Shown here: positions 25,160-33,847 of the stretch, in pieces
How the letters are laid out: every line of letters begins with the position of its first letter
Numbering within the stretch: position 1 is the first letter of the stretch
Assembly: GCA_031844405.1 (NCBI GenBank)
Contig: JAUZVC010000001.1
Span: 62,001-126,000 of the forward strand
From: Knoellia sp031844405
Lineage (GTDB): Bacteria > Actinomycetota > Actinomycetes > Actinomycetales > Dermatophilaceae
DNA length: 64,000 bases
Direction of reading: 5' to 3'
Program-made: the position numbers and the translations under genes
The notes under the pieces: generated by a model
The model's database searches: none
The model's input: only the letters and a program-made list of their open reading frames with translations
What the model was told of the DNA's origin: nothing

Positions 25160-25352
25160 GCGGCCAACCTATCGACCCGCCCGGACGGCGCGGTGCAGCG
25201 TGGTCGGACGGGGCCCGACCGCCGGCGCAGGAGGACCGCGCGGTTCCTCCTCAGGGGCCGGATCGCACGCCTCCGCGCCCCCGGTCGGACTCACCCGCCG
25301 GGCGCGCGGGAGCCGGTCGGGCGGGTGCCGCGCCGCCGTATGATCTCGCCTT

Positions 25353-27545
25353 GTGACTCAGGCGACCATGCCACGACAGGGATCGGGGCGACCTCTGGCC
25401 GAGCGCCCGTCGCGGGTCCTTCCACGACTCGCGCCGGGTGCCGTTCTCGTCGTGGGCGCGGCTGCCTGCCTCGTGGCCACCGGGACACCCGTGGGCGCCA
25501 CGGTGGCCTACATCCTGTATGCCGCACTGGCCGTCCTCCTTCCCGGCGTCCTCGTGGTGCGTCAGGTACCCGGACTGTCCGAGAACCTCCTCTCGGCCAT
25601 CGCGTGGGGCGGGGTCGTGGGACTCATGCTCGAGCTGGCCGGCTGGGCACTGTTCACCGCCGTGGGGATCAACGGCTTCCTGTGGCTGTGGCCCGCGCTC
25701 ATCGTTGGCGCGTTCGCCGTCGTGCCGCGGCTGCGCTCCTCGTGGACGGGTCCGGCCGACCGTGAGCTCACGAGTCCCGTCGCCGCCTGGGGCGTGACGC
25801 TCGCCAGCCTCCTCGCCTTCGCCCACCTCGCCGTCACCTTCTACCGGGTCAACCCGCCGCCACCGAGCGGGATGCCCTACTCGGTCGACCTGCCGTGGCA
25901 CGTGGGCGTGGCCTACGAGGCGCAGCGCACCGTGATGCTCCAGCCGCCCGAGGCGCTCGTCGAGGGCCCCCTCCACTACCACTGGTTCTCGAACGCCCAC
26001 TTCGCCTCCGCGTCGCTCATCAGCCGTGTCGACCTGCCGACCGTCATCACGAGGCCGGGCCTCTACCTCCTTGTGTTCCTCATGGTCATCGCCACCGCCG
26101 CGCTGGCCTGGCGCCTGACGCGCAGGGGTCTCGTCGCCGGTCTCGCCGCCCTCCTGGTCGTGTCGACCACGGCCGGCATCCCGATGTGGGGACTCATGCA
26201 CTCGGTGCGGCTCCTCTACGCCGACAGCCCGTCGGGCATCTACGCCGCACCGACGAGCTGCCTCATCGCCGTGTTCGTCATCGACGCGCTCCGTGGCCGG
26301 CGCTGGAGCGGACGGGCCATGGTCCTCTTCGGGGCGTGCCTTTTCATGGCCGTCGGCTCGAAGCCGTCGGTCCTCATCGTCCTGCTGCCCGCCGCCGCGC
26401 TCTGCGGCCTCGTCGAGCTGGTCCGGACCCGACGGATCGACTGGCGACTCGTCGCCGTCGGCGTCGCCATGGCCTCGGCGATCCTCGTCTCGGTGCCCCT
26501 CTTCTCCAGCTCGGGCGGGTCCTCGCTCGACCTCAACGTCGCGTCGGCCCGTGTGATGCAGGCCCCTCTCTATCTCTTGGTCGCCGGCGCCCTCATCAAG
26601 TCCTACTGGTTGTTCTTCACCTCGATGGCTGCGCTCGCGCTCCGCGCCGTCCGCGTCGACGTGGCGGCACGGTTCCTCGCCTGCGCCACGCTCGTGGGGT
26701 TCGCCGAGGCCTGGCTGATCTACCACCCGGGCCTGAGCCAGCGGTTCTTCTGGTCGTCGGCGATGCCCCTCGCCGCGACCCTCACCGCGTGGGGTGTGGT
26801 CGCCGCCCTCCCGTCCGCCGTCCGCCAGCGACGACGGGTCGCCGCGTTCACCGCCGTCGCGGTGGTCGCCTTCACGCTGGGTTTCGCGTGGGCCCGCTTC
26901 GACCCCACCGCCAAGGTCAGCCTTCGGCCGGGCTGGCTGGCCCTGGCCGCCGTCGCCGTCGTCCTGGTCGTCGCCTGGGCCGTCCTGCGCTCGCCCGCAC
27001 GGCCGACGCTGCTGCTGGCCATGACCGTGCCGGTGGCCCTTTCCCTGCCGACGGGAATCTTCATCGACGCCGCCCTGGCGCGACCGGTCACGGACTCACC
27101 TGCTCGCGAGGCCGAGACCAGGGCCGCGCTCTGGGTGAGGGACAACGTGCCGACCGAGGACGTCCTGGCCACGAACTCCCACTGCCTGGGCCCGACGGCG
27201 GCTGGGCGCTACTGCGACGCGCGCAGCTTCTGGGTCTCCGGCTTCAGCGGTCACCGGGTGCTCCTCGAGGGCTACGGCGTCTCACCCTCGGCGCTGCGGC
27301 TCACGGGTCAGGGCGGCTACCCGGCGTGGTGGCAGCCCTACCACGACCAGCCGTTGCAGCGGCTCAACGACTCCGCGTTCACGGACCCCGACGAGTCGGT
27401 GCTGCGGGAGCTCGCCGACGAGCACGACGTGCGGTGGCTGGTGGCCAGCAGCGCGCGGGGTGAGGTCTCACCTGCCCTGGCGTCGTTGGCGCGCGTCGCC
27501 TACACGAACGACACGGTGACCGTCTACGAGCTCGAGGAGGACTGA
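25353..27545 (+). CDS. Polytopic GT-C-like membrane protein of unknown function
   Basis: A 730-aa membrane protein with about 13-14 helices (residues 25-550) and a soluble C-terminal part (about 575-730). The first large extracytoplasmic loop carries DLPWHVGVAYEAQR and a His-rich HYHWFSNAHFASASL, positioned like the acidic/His loop of GT-C glycosyltransferases, so transfer from a polyprenyl sugar is plausible but not shown. The C-terminal region resembles the tail of mannosyltransferase-type proteins (ALWVRDNVPTEDVLATNSHC). The GTG start has TATGAT (25339-25344) eight bases upstream and no ribosome site, pointing to leaderless transcription. It is convergent with the siderophore operon, 23 bp away. 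Confidence 0.75.
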   Translation: MTQATMPRQGSGRPLAERPSRVLPRLAPGAVLVVGAAACLVATGTPVGATVAYILYAALAVLLPGVLVVRQVPGLSENLLSAIAWGGVVGLMLELAGWALFTAVGINGFLWLWPALIVGAFAVVPRLRSSWTGPADRELTSPVAAWGVTLASLLAFAHLAVTFYRVNPPPPSGMPYSVDLPWHVGVAYEAQRTVMLQPPEALVEGPLHYHWFSNAHFASASLISRVDLPTVITRPGLYLLVFLMVIATAALAWRLTRRGLVAGLAALLVVSTTAGIPMWGLMHSVRLLYADSPSGIYAAPTSCLIAVFVIDALRGRRWSGRAMVLFGACLFMAVGSKPSVLIVLLPAAALCGLVELVRTRRIDWRLVAVGVAMASAILVSVPLFSSSGGSSLDLNVASARVMQAPLYLLVAGALIKSYWLFFTSMAALALRAVRVDVAARFLACATLVGFAEAWLIYHPGLSQRFFWSSAMPLAATLTAWGVVAALPSAVRQRRRVAAFTAVAVVAFTLGFAWARFDPTAKVSLRPGWLALAAVAVVLVVAWAVLRSPARPTLLLAMTVPVALSLPTGIFIDAALARPVTDSPAREAETRAALWVRDNVPTEDVLATNSHCLGPTAAGRYCDARSFWVSGFSGHRVLLEGYGVSPSALRLTGQGGYPAWWQPYHDQPLQRLNDSAFTDPDESVLRELADEHDVRWLVASSARGEVSPALASLARVAYTNDTVTVYELEED

Positions 27546-27568
27546 ACCGCGCCGCCTCTCGTGAGCCG

Positions 27569-28411
27569 TCAGCCGCGTTCCTGGCCCAGCTTCCAGTAGC
27601 CGGAGAAGAGGACCTTGCGCCGGTCGACGCCGGCCTCCTTGACGAGCTGGCGCCGACCCTCGGTCACCATCCCGGACTCGCCGCAGATCCATGCGTACGC
27701 GAGGTCGGCCGACCTCAGGTCGCGCAGCGCGGGGAGGACGGCCGACCCCGGCACGCCGTCGGTGCGCACGTGCACCTGGACGTGCGCTCCGCCGAAGGCG
27801 TATGCCGTGAGCACGGCCTCATCGGCCACCTCGACGTGGATCGTGGCCCGGGACAGGCACTCCGGGTGCGCGTCGAGGATCGCCGCGAGGGCGGGCACAG
27901 CGGTCTCGTCGGCGACGAGGACCATCGGGCCGTCGCACTCGTGGCCACGGAAGAGCGCGCCGCCGGAGCGGAACCCGACCCGGTCGCCGGGCTGGGCGGA
28001 GCAGGCCCACGCGGACCCGGGGCCGGAGTCGCCGTGGGTGACGACGTCGACGTCGATCGTGCGGTTGACGGCATGGTGGGCGCGGATCGTGTACCAGCGC
28101 AGGTTGGGGCGCTCGGCCTCGGGCATGTCGGCGATGGCCGCGCGGACGTTCTCACGGGCGGCGTCCGGCATCGTCAGCGCCGCCCCCGGGCGCGGCATGA
28201 CCAGACCGAAGTACTCGTCGGCCCCGACCCGGCGGAAGTCGCCGAGCTCCTCGGCGGCGAAGGTGATCCGGCGCATGCCGCCGCCGAGGTCGCTCACCGC
28301 GGCGACGGTCATCTCGAACTGGGAGTCGCCCTCGCGGTAGACCGGCGTGGCCATCGTGAGGCGGGCGTAGGCGGTCGCGGCCTTCAGGGCGACCTTGTCG
28401 AGCACGGTCAT
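27569..28411 (-). CDS. Siderophore-interacting FAD-binding protein (ferric-siderophore reductase, SIP family)
   Basis: A 280-aa flavoprotein of the ViuB/SIP family that reduces Fe(III)-siderophores in the cytosol to release iron. The FAD-binding half has MRRITFAAEELGDF near residue 45 and RWYTIRAHHAVNRTIDVDVV near 105 (split after RAHH); the NAD(P)H-side half contains VLVADETAVPALAAIL near 165 and YAWICGESGMV near 245. It is last in a five-gene operon, with its ATG overlapping the stop of the ATPase gene as ATGA. Iron control comes from the IdeR-like box at the head of the operon. Confidence 0.93.
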   Translation of the reverse strand: MTVLDKVALKAATAYARLTMATPVYREGDSQFEMTVAAVSDLGGGMRRITFAAEELGDFRRVGADEYFGLVMPRPGAALTMPDAARENVRAAIADMPEAERPNLRWYTIRAHHAVNRTIDVDVVTHGDSGPGSAWACSAQPGDRVGFRSGGALFRGHECDGPMVLVADETAVPALAAILDAHPECLSRATIHVEVADEAVLTAYAFGGAHVQVHVRTDGVPGSAVLPALRDLRSADLAYAWICGESGMVTEGRRQLVKEAGVDRRKVLFSGYWKLGQERG

Positions 28412-29202
28412 GCGGTCTCTCGCTTCCTGCGGTGGGGGATGACGACGGGGTCGCCGGTCGTCGGGTCGGCGACGACGGACGCCGCGATCCCGAAGACGGA
28501 CTCGATGACGTCGGGGGTGACGATGTCGGCGGGAGCGCCTTCGGCGACGATGACCCCGCCGCTCATGGCGACGAGGTGGTCGGCGTAGCGGGCGGCCATG
28601 GCGAGGTCGTGCAGCACCATGACGACGGTGGTGCCCTCGCGGGCGTTGAGGTCGCGGACCAGCTCGAGGACGTCGATCTGGTGCGCGATGTCGAGGAACG
28701 ACGTCGGCTCGTCGAGGAGGAGCACCGGCGTCCGCTGCGCGAGGGCCATCGCGATCCAGGCGCGCTGGCGCTGGCCGCCGGAGAGGCTGTCGACGGGCAC
28801 GCCCGCCAGCTCGACGAGCTCGGTCATCTCGAGGGCGGCGGCGACGACGGCCTCGTCCTCGCGCGACCACTGGCGGAAGAGGCCATGGTGCGGGTGGCGA
28901 CCCCGCTCGACGAGCTCGGCGACGGTGATCCCCTCGGGGACGATCGGCTGCTGCGGCAGGAGCCCGAGCCGGCGCGCGACCTGCTTGGTGGACAGCTCGC
29001 CGATGGCCTGGCCATCGAGCAGGACCCGTCCCTGCGTCGGCGAGAGCAGCCGCGACAGGCCGCGCAGCAGGGTCGACTTGCCGCAGCCGTTGGGACCGAC
29101 GACGGCGGTGACGCGCCCGGTCGGGACGGCGAGGTCGAGCCCCTCGACGACGACCCGCTTGTCGTAGGCGAGGCTCAGGGACTCGGCCGTCAGCGTGCTC
29201 AT
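28408..29202 (-). CDS. Iron-siderophore ABC transporter ATP-binding protein (FecE/FhuC type)
   Basis: ATPase (264 aa) driving ferric-siderophore uptake. Walker A GPNGCGKST (about residues 36-44), signature LSGGQRQRAWIAMALAQ, Walker B VLLLDEPTSFLD and switch His in VMVLHDL are all intact. The segment LGLLPQQPIVPEGITVAELV is typical of FecE-type subunits. The start overlaps the stop of the preceding permease gene by 4 bp (ATGA), and its own stop overlaps the reductase start, so the operon is tightly coupled. Confidence 0.96.
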   Translation of the reverse strand: MSTLTAESLSLAYDKRVVVEGLDLAVPTGRVTAVVGPNGCGKSTLLRGLSRLLSPTQGRVLLDGQAIGELSTKQVARRLGLLPQQPIVPEGITVAELVERGRHPHHGLFRQWSREDEAVVAAALEMTELVELAGVPVDSLSGGQRQRAWIAMALAQRTPVLLLDEPTSFLDIAHQIDVLELVRDLNAREGTTVVMVLHDLAMAARYADHLVAMSGGVIVAEGAPADIVTPDVIESVFGIAASVVADPTTGDPVVIPHRRKRETA

Positions 29203-30332
29203 GATGTCTCCTGGATCGACCGGCGGCCGGCGACGAGCAGCCACACGAGGACGGGGGCGCCGGCGAGCCCCGTGACGACGCCGACGGGGAAGGCGGTGCC
29301 TGGCACGGCATACGCGCTGAGGTAGTCGGCCGCGAGGACCATCGCCGCACCGACGAGCGCAGCCGCGGGCACCGAGGAGCGGCCGCCGGTGAGGCGGCGC
29401 GCGATCGGCCCACTGAGGAAGCCGACGAAGGCGATCGGGCCGCAGACCGCCGTCGCGGAGGCGGTGAGCAGGACGACGAGCGCCGTGACGGCGAGCCGCA
29501 GTCGCGGGGCGCGCACGCCCAGCCCGGTCGCGAGGTCGTCGCCGAGGCCGAGCACGCCGAGCTGGCGCGTCGCGAGGGTCAGCAGCGGCAGGCCGACCGC
29601 GACGACGACGCCGAGCCGCGCGATCTCGTCCCACGAGACCGTGCCGAGGCTGCCGGTGAGCCAGACGAGGGCGTCCTGCGCGCGGTAGATGTCGGCGCGC
29701 AGCAGCACCCAGTGGACGACCGAGCTGAGCACGGCGGCGAGCCCCACGCCGACGAGGATCATCCGGCCGGTCGCGGCCCCGCCCCGACCGGCGAACCCGT
29801 GGATCGCCGCCGCGACCGCGACCGCACCGGCGAAGGCGACGAGCGCGACAGGGGTGCCCGACCAGCCGAGGAGGACGACGGCGAAGACGGCAGAGGCGCT
29901 CGCCCCGAGGTTGATCCCGAGGACATCAGGGCTGGCGAGCGGGTTGCGCAGCATCGACTGGAAGGCCGCGCCGGCCGACGCGAACGCCGCACCGGCGAGG
30001 ACGGCCATGCAGGCGCGCGGCAGCGTCGACTCCATGAAGATGAACGACGCACCCGGGATCGTCGTCCCGGACACCATCCGTATGCCGTCCACGAACGAGA
30101 TGCGGTAGTCGCCGAGCAGCGCCCGGACGAGGAAGAGACCGACGACGAGCAGGGTGAGGGCGACGAGGAGAGCCCGGCGGCGGCGGTGGACGCGACGGCG
30201 CGCGGCACGCAGCGCAGTGACCGTGCTGGTGTCCGGCGCGCCGCTGCCACCGGTCGAGAGGAGTGGCCCCGCCGCGGGTGCCGTGCCTCCGGCGGCGTGT
30301 TCTCTCCTCTCGACGAGCTGTGGGGTGCTCAT
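29199..30332 (-). CDS. Iron-siderophore ABC transporter permease (FecCD family), second subunit
   Basis: A FecCD-type permease (377 aa) with about ten helices, preceded by a long Arg-rich cytoplasmic N-terminus (about residues 1-55). Family blocks: LPRACMAVLAGAAFASAGAAFQ near residue 105 (split after AGAA), RNPLASPDVLGINLGA near 128, and AVCGPIAFVGFLSGPIARRL near 300, the ATPase-contact loop. It pairs with the other permease to form a heterodimeric channel. ATGA overlaps on both sides place it third in the five-gene operon. Confidence 0.94.
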   Translation of the reverse strand: MSTPQLVERREHAAGGTAPAAGPLLSTGGSGAPDTSTVTALRAARRRVHRRRRALLVALTLLVVGLFLVRALLGDYRISFVDGIRMVSGTTIPGASFIFMESTLPRACMAVLAGAAFASAGAAFQSMLRNPLASPDVLGINLGASASAVFAVVLLGWSGTPVALVAFAGAVAVAAAIHGFAGRGGAATGRMILVGVGLAAVLSSVVHWVLLRADIYRAQDALVWLTGSLGTVSWDEIARLGVVVAVGLPLLTLATRQLGVLGLGDDLATGLGVRAPRLRLAVTALVVLLTASATAVCGPIAFVGFLSGPIARRLTGGRSSVPAAALVGAAMVLAADYLSAYAVPGTAFPVGVVTGLAGAPVLVWLLVAGRRSIQETS

Positions 30333-31459
30333 GCGACGTTCATCCGGCGGACGAGGGCGACGAGGAACGGCGCACCGACGACGGCGCAGACGATCCCGGC
30401 CTGCACCTCGCTCGGTGCGGCGACCACCCGGCCGAGGGTGTCGGCGACCACGACGAGCACAGGTCCGGCGAAGAGGGTGCCGAGCAGGATCCGGCGGTGG
30501 TCCGGGCCGACCACCGCGCGCACGACGTGGGGCACGACGAGGCCGACGAAGGCGATCGGTCCGGCCAGAGCCGTGGCGGAGGCCGCGAGGAGGATCGCGC
30601 CCGCGGCGGCGAGCAGACGATGCAGCAGCACGCGCTGGCCGAGGCCGCGGGCGAGGTCGTCGCCGAGGGCGACCGTGTTGAGGACCGAGCCGGACGAGAG
30701 GGCGAGGGCGAAGCCGACGACGAGGAACGGCGCGACGTCGAGGACGATCGACGCGTCGCGGCCGGCGACCGAGCCGACCTGCCAGAAGCGGAAGACGTCG
30801 AGGGCGCCCTGGTCGGAGACGAGGATCGCCCCGACGAGGCTGGTCGACGTGGCCATGACGGCGGCGCCGGCGAGGGCCATCGTCACCGGCTGGGCGCGCA
30901 CCGGTGCGAGGAGGGCGAGCAGCTGGACGACGACAGCGGTGACGACCGCACCGAGCAGCGCGAACCAGACGTAGCCACCGACGCTCGAGATCGCGAAGAC
31001 CTTGATGCCGGCGACGACGGCGAGCGCGGCGCCGGAGTTGATGCCCAGGATGCCGGGCTCGGCGAGCGGGTTGCGGGTGAGGCCCTGGAGGACGACGCCG
31101 CAGACGCCGACCGCCGCCCCGACGACGACGCCGATGAGCGTGCGGTCGAGGCGCGAGTCGACGATCCCGCGCACCTCGTCGGAGACGACACCACCGGTGA
31201 GGGCGTCGAGGATGCGGCCGGGCGAGACCGACTGGGTGCCGACGAGGAGCGAGACCGCGACGGCGAGCGCCACCGCGATCGCGCCTCCGGCCACGACGAC
31301 GACCACGGGGACGCGGGCACCTCGGACCGAGCCTCGGCCCGACTCCACGAGGAGTCGGGTCGAGGCAGCAGACCGGCGGGTCCCACGCTCCGCGTGGGCG
31401 CGGGAGCCACGGTCGGCGTGGGCCGGCATACCGGGCACCGTCGTCGCCCGGACGGTCAC
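30329..31459 (-). CDS. Iron-siderophore ABC transporter permease (FecCD family), first subunit
   Basis: A FecCD-type permease (376 aa) with about ten helices, including LDRTLIGVVVGAAVGVCGVV near residue 105, RNPLAEPGILGINSGAALAV near 130 and GPIAFVGLVVPHVVRAVVG near 305, where the ATPase docks. The first 50 residues are polar and poorly conserved, so a start at an internal Met (31429 region) is possible. GTG 31459 overlaps the stop of the binding-protein gene as GTGA and is preferred for that reason. Confidence 0.92.
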   Translation of the reverse strand: MTVRATTVPGMPAHADRGSRAHAERGTRRSAASTRLLVESGRGSVRGARVPVVVVVAGGAIAVALAVAVSLLVGTQSVSPGRILDALTGGVVSDEVRGIVDSRLDRTLIGVVVGAAVGVCGVVLQGLTRNPLAEPGILGINSGAALAVVAGIKVFAISSVGGYVWFALLGAVVTAVVVQLLALLAPVRAQPVTMALAGAAVMATSTSLVGAILVSDQGALDVFRFWQVGSVAGRDASIVLDVAPFLVVGFALALSSGSVLNTVALGDDLARGLGQRVLLHRLLAAAGAILLAASATALAGPIAFVGLVVPHVVRAVVGPDHRRILLGTLFAGPVLVVVADTLGRVVAAPSEVQAGIVCAVVGAPFLVALVRRMNVA

Positions 31460-32511
31460 TGGGCCGGGGTTCCGTCCACCGCCGAGGCGATCTTGGGGAG
31501 GAACTGCTCGAGGGCGACCGGCATCGAGAGCGGCGAGGGCGACGACATCGTCAGGGCGACGGCGTTGTCGGCGCTGGCGACGTAGTGGCCGGTCTTGAGC
31601 GCGGGGATCTGGCCGAGGAGCGGGTGCTTCTTGAGCGTCTCGACCTCCTCGGGCTTCTCGACGTAGAAGATGAGCGCGTCGGCGGCGAGGGTCGAGGACT
31701 TCTCGGCGGAGAGGTTGGCGCTGAACTGGGTGTTGCCCTTGCTCAGGGCGGCGACGGTCGGGGCGTCGACCATGCCGAAACGACGCAGGATCTGCGGGCG
31801 CAGGTCCTGGCTCGTGTAGAGGCCGACCGTCGAGAGGTCGGTCGGGGTGAACCAGGCCCACGCGGCCGACTTGCCCTTGATCTGGGGGTACTTCGCGACG
31901 GCGTCGTCGATGGCCTTGTTGGTGTCGGCGGCGACCTTCGTCGCGAGCTCGGTGCGGCCGAGGGCCTGCCCGACGAGCTCGACGCTCTGCTCCCACGACG
32001 TGCCCCAGGCCTGCCCGGGGTAGGCGACGGTCGGCGCGATCTTGGAGAGCTTGTCGTAGTCCTCCTGGGTGATGCCCGAGTTCACGCCGAGGATGAGGTC
32101 GGGCTTGGCCGCGGCGATCTCCTCGACCGGGATGCCGGCGGTGTCGTCGTAGCGCGCGATCCGGGCGTCGGCGTCGAGCTTGGTCACGGCCGCGTCGAAC
32201 CAGTCCGTCGAGCCCGCGGCGTTGCCGCCCCAGGTGATCTTCGTGGCGCCGACCGGGATGACGCCGAGCGAGACGACGACGTCGGCGTCGTTCCAGCCGA
32301 CGGTGGCGACGCGCTTGGGCTCGGTGCTGATCGTCGTCTCGCCGAAGGCGTGCTTCACCGTCGTGGGGAAGGCGTCCTTGTCGACCGCGGAGGCGGTGGA
32401 GGTCGCCGGGTCGGCCGCGGCCTCGCTCGTCGGACCGGTGGAGCAGGCGGTGAGCGCGAGGGCGGCGACGCCGGAGGCGGCGGCCGCGACGAGGGAGCGA
32501 CGTGTCAGCAT
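31456..32511 (-). CDS. Iron-siderophore substrate-binding lipoprotein
   Basis: Type-III (FecB/FepB-like) binding protein, 351 aa, anchored as a lipoprotein: lipobox LALTAC with Cys23 as the modified residue. The mature fold has KRVATVGWNDADVVVSLGV at the start of lobe 1, KPDLILGVNSGITQEDYDKL before the hinge helix, and lobe 2 from about residue 200. It captures ferric siderophore outside the membrane for the two permeases downstream. An AGAAGG ribosome site precedes ATG 32511, and an IdeR/DtxR-like box lies 46-64 bases upstream. The siderophore type is not predictable. Confidence 0.95.
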   Translation of the reverse strand: MLTRRSLVAAAASGVAALALTACSTGPTSEAAADPATSTASAVDKDAFPTTVKHAFGETTISTEPKRVATVGWNDADVVVSLGVIPVGATKITWGGNAAGSTDWFDAAVTKLDADARIARYDDTAGIPVEEIAAAKPDLILGVNSGITQEDYDKLSKIAPTVAYPGQAWGTSWEQSVELVGQALGRTELATKVAADTNKAIDDAVAKYPQIKGKSAAWAWFTPTDLSTVGLYTSQDLRPQILRRFGMVDAPTVAALSKGNTQFSANLSAEKSSTLAADALIFYVEKPEEVETLKKHPLLGQIPALKTGHYVASADNAVALTMSSPSPLSMPVALEQFLPKIASAVDGTPAQ

Positions 32512-32556
32512 GGAGCCTTCTGGGTTCGGGCCGCACCCGAGGAGCGCGGCGACAAG

Positions 32557-32575
32557 GTCAGTAAGGCAAACCTAA
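32557..32575 (-). promoter_or_regulatory. IdeR/DtxR-like iron box of the siderophore operon
   Basis: Read on the minus strand, the 19-mer TTAGGTTTGCCTTACTGAC matches the IdeR/DtxR consensus (TTAGGTTAGCCTAACCTAA) at 14 of 19 positions, with the left half perfect apart from its last base. It overlaps CCTAAGTTAGG (32571-32581). Placement upstream of the binding-protein gene predicts repression when Fe(II) is abundant. Confidence 0.8.
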
Positions 32576-32616
32576 GTTAGGCAGGCCTTCCCTTGTCAAA
32601 TCCCGTCCACCACGGC

Positions 32617-32664
32617 GTTGCGTCCGCAGCTCCGGCTGCCCCGTCGTCACCCGGCCGACGCAAC
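32617..32664. repeat. 49-bp palindrome family, diverged copy (48 bp)
   Basis: It starts GTTGCGTCCGCAG and ends CCGACGCAAC, followed directly by the octamer GTATGCCG (32665-32672). It is the most diverged intergenic copy and one base shorter. It sits between the ABC-2 permease stop and the siderophore operon promoter, so it could end the upstream transcript. Confidence 0.7.
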
Positions 32665-32677
32665 GTATGCCGTCCGC

Positions 32678-33847
32678 TCACTCGGGCGTCGACCACGCCT
32701 GCCGCACGGTGAGCCGTCCCTGCGTCTGGAGCAGCGACCGCTGGTAGAGCCGGGCGGCCACCCGGACCACGAGCGCGGCGGCGGCGACGAGCAGCATCAG
32801 GGCGACGAGCGCGTGCCACCACGGCGCCGACCCCTCGAGCACGCGCATCGGCATGAGGACCGCCGAGAACGGCGGCAGGAACGAGAGCACGACCTGCACC
32901 GTGCCGCTGGAGAGCAGCGCCGCGAAGAAGACCGCCATGGTGAGCATCGTCAGGGGCGTCGAGGTGGTCTGCACGTCCTCGGTGCGTGTCGCGAGCGCCC
33001 CGGCGACGGCCCAGAGGCACGCGAGCAGCCCGAACCCGACGACGAAGAAGACGACGAACCAGCCGACCGCGCCGGAGATGGCAGGCAGGAAGCGGTCGTA
33101 GTCCGTGAAGGTCAGCCCGACCAGCCCGACGGTGACGAAGAGCGCCATCTGCGCGAACGCGAGGACGAGGTTGCCGGCGACCTTGCCGGCGAGGAGCTGG
33201 CGGACGGCGATCTTCGTCGTGATGATCTCGACGATGCGGCTCGCCTTCTCCTCGACGACGCTGTTGGCCAGCGCGAGCCCGAAGGTGAACGACGCGAGGT
33301 AGAAGAGCATCGCGAGCGCGAAGCCGACCGCCTTGGCCACCCCGGCCCGGTCGGCGTCCCCGTCGAGAACGGCCACGCGCACCTCGGAGCCGCGGGTGAG
33401 CGCCTCCACCGTCGTGCCGGCTGCCGCCGCGTTGGCATCGAGCGTCGCCTCGCGGATGGCGGAGGTGGCGGCGCTGCGCAGCTCGGGAGCCACGTCCTCG
33501 CGACCCGTGAGCGCCCATCCGTCGCCGTCCTCGTGGAGCCACGCGTCGGCGGTGCCGTCATCGACCGCTGCCTTCGCGGCAACCTCGTCGGCGGCTGTCT
33601 CGAGGGTGACGCGCAGGTTGTCGCCCGAACCCTCCGCGACCCTCTCGACCTGCTCCGCCATCCGGTGTGCCGCACCGGAGCTCGTGACGACGGCATACTC
33701 CGTCGTCCGCGAACCCAGCCACGCCTGGACGCCGAGGACTCCCGCGATGATGACGACGAGACCGAAGGTGCTGAGCAGGAAGGTCCGGTCGGTGAGCTTG
33801 GTGACGACCTCGCGACGCGCGACGGTGGTCCACGGAGCGGCGCTCAT
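32678..33847 (-). CDS. ABC-2 type exporter permease (NatB-like)
   Basis: Permease subunit (389 aa) of an ABC-2 exporter. One helix near residues 22-42 is followed by a ~130-residue extracytoplasmic domain (about 45-170, the ABC2_membrane_3/NatB layout) and then five or six helices (about 172-365). Conserved segments include NSVVEEKASRIVEIITTKIA near residue 195 and LPPFSAVLMPMRVLEG near 325. Members export Na+, peptides or lipids; the substrate here is unknown. Its start overlaps the stop of the ATPase gene as ATGA. Confidence 0.9.
   Translation of the reverse strand: MSAAPWTTVARREVVTKLTDRTFLLSTFGLVVIIAGVLGVQAWLGSRTTEYAVVTSSGAAHRMAEQVERVAEGSGDNLRVTLETAADEVAAKAAVDDGTADAWLHEDGDGWALTGREDVAPELRSAATSAIREATLDANAAAAGTTVEALTRGSEVRVAVLDGDADRAGVAKAVGFALAMLFYLASFTFGLALANSVVEEKASRIVEIITTKIAVRQLLAGKVAGNLVLAFAQMALFVTVGLVGLTFTDYDRFLPAISGAVGWFVVFFVVGFGLLACLWAVAGALATRTEDVQTTSTPLTMLTMAVFFAALLSSGTVQVVLSFLPPFSAVLMPMRVLEGSAPWWHALVALMLLVAAAALVVRVAARLYQRSLLQTQGRLTVRQAWSTPE

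Noticed and set aside
25229..25251. Palindrome AGGAGGACCGC/GCGGTTCCTCC as a terminator
   Set aside because: It lies between two divergent genes (HAD phosphatase and the GT-C-like protein), where no transcript should end, and has almost no loop.
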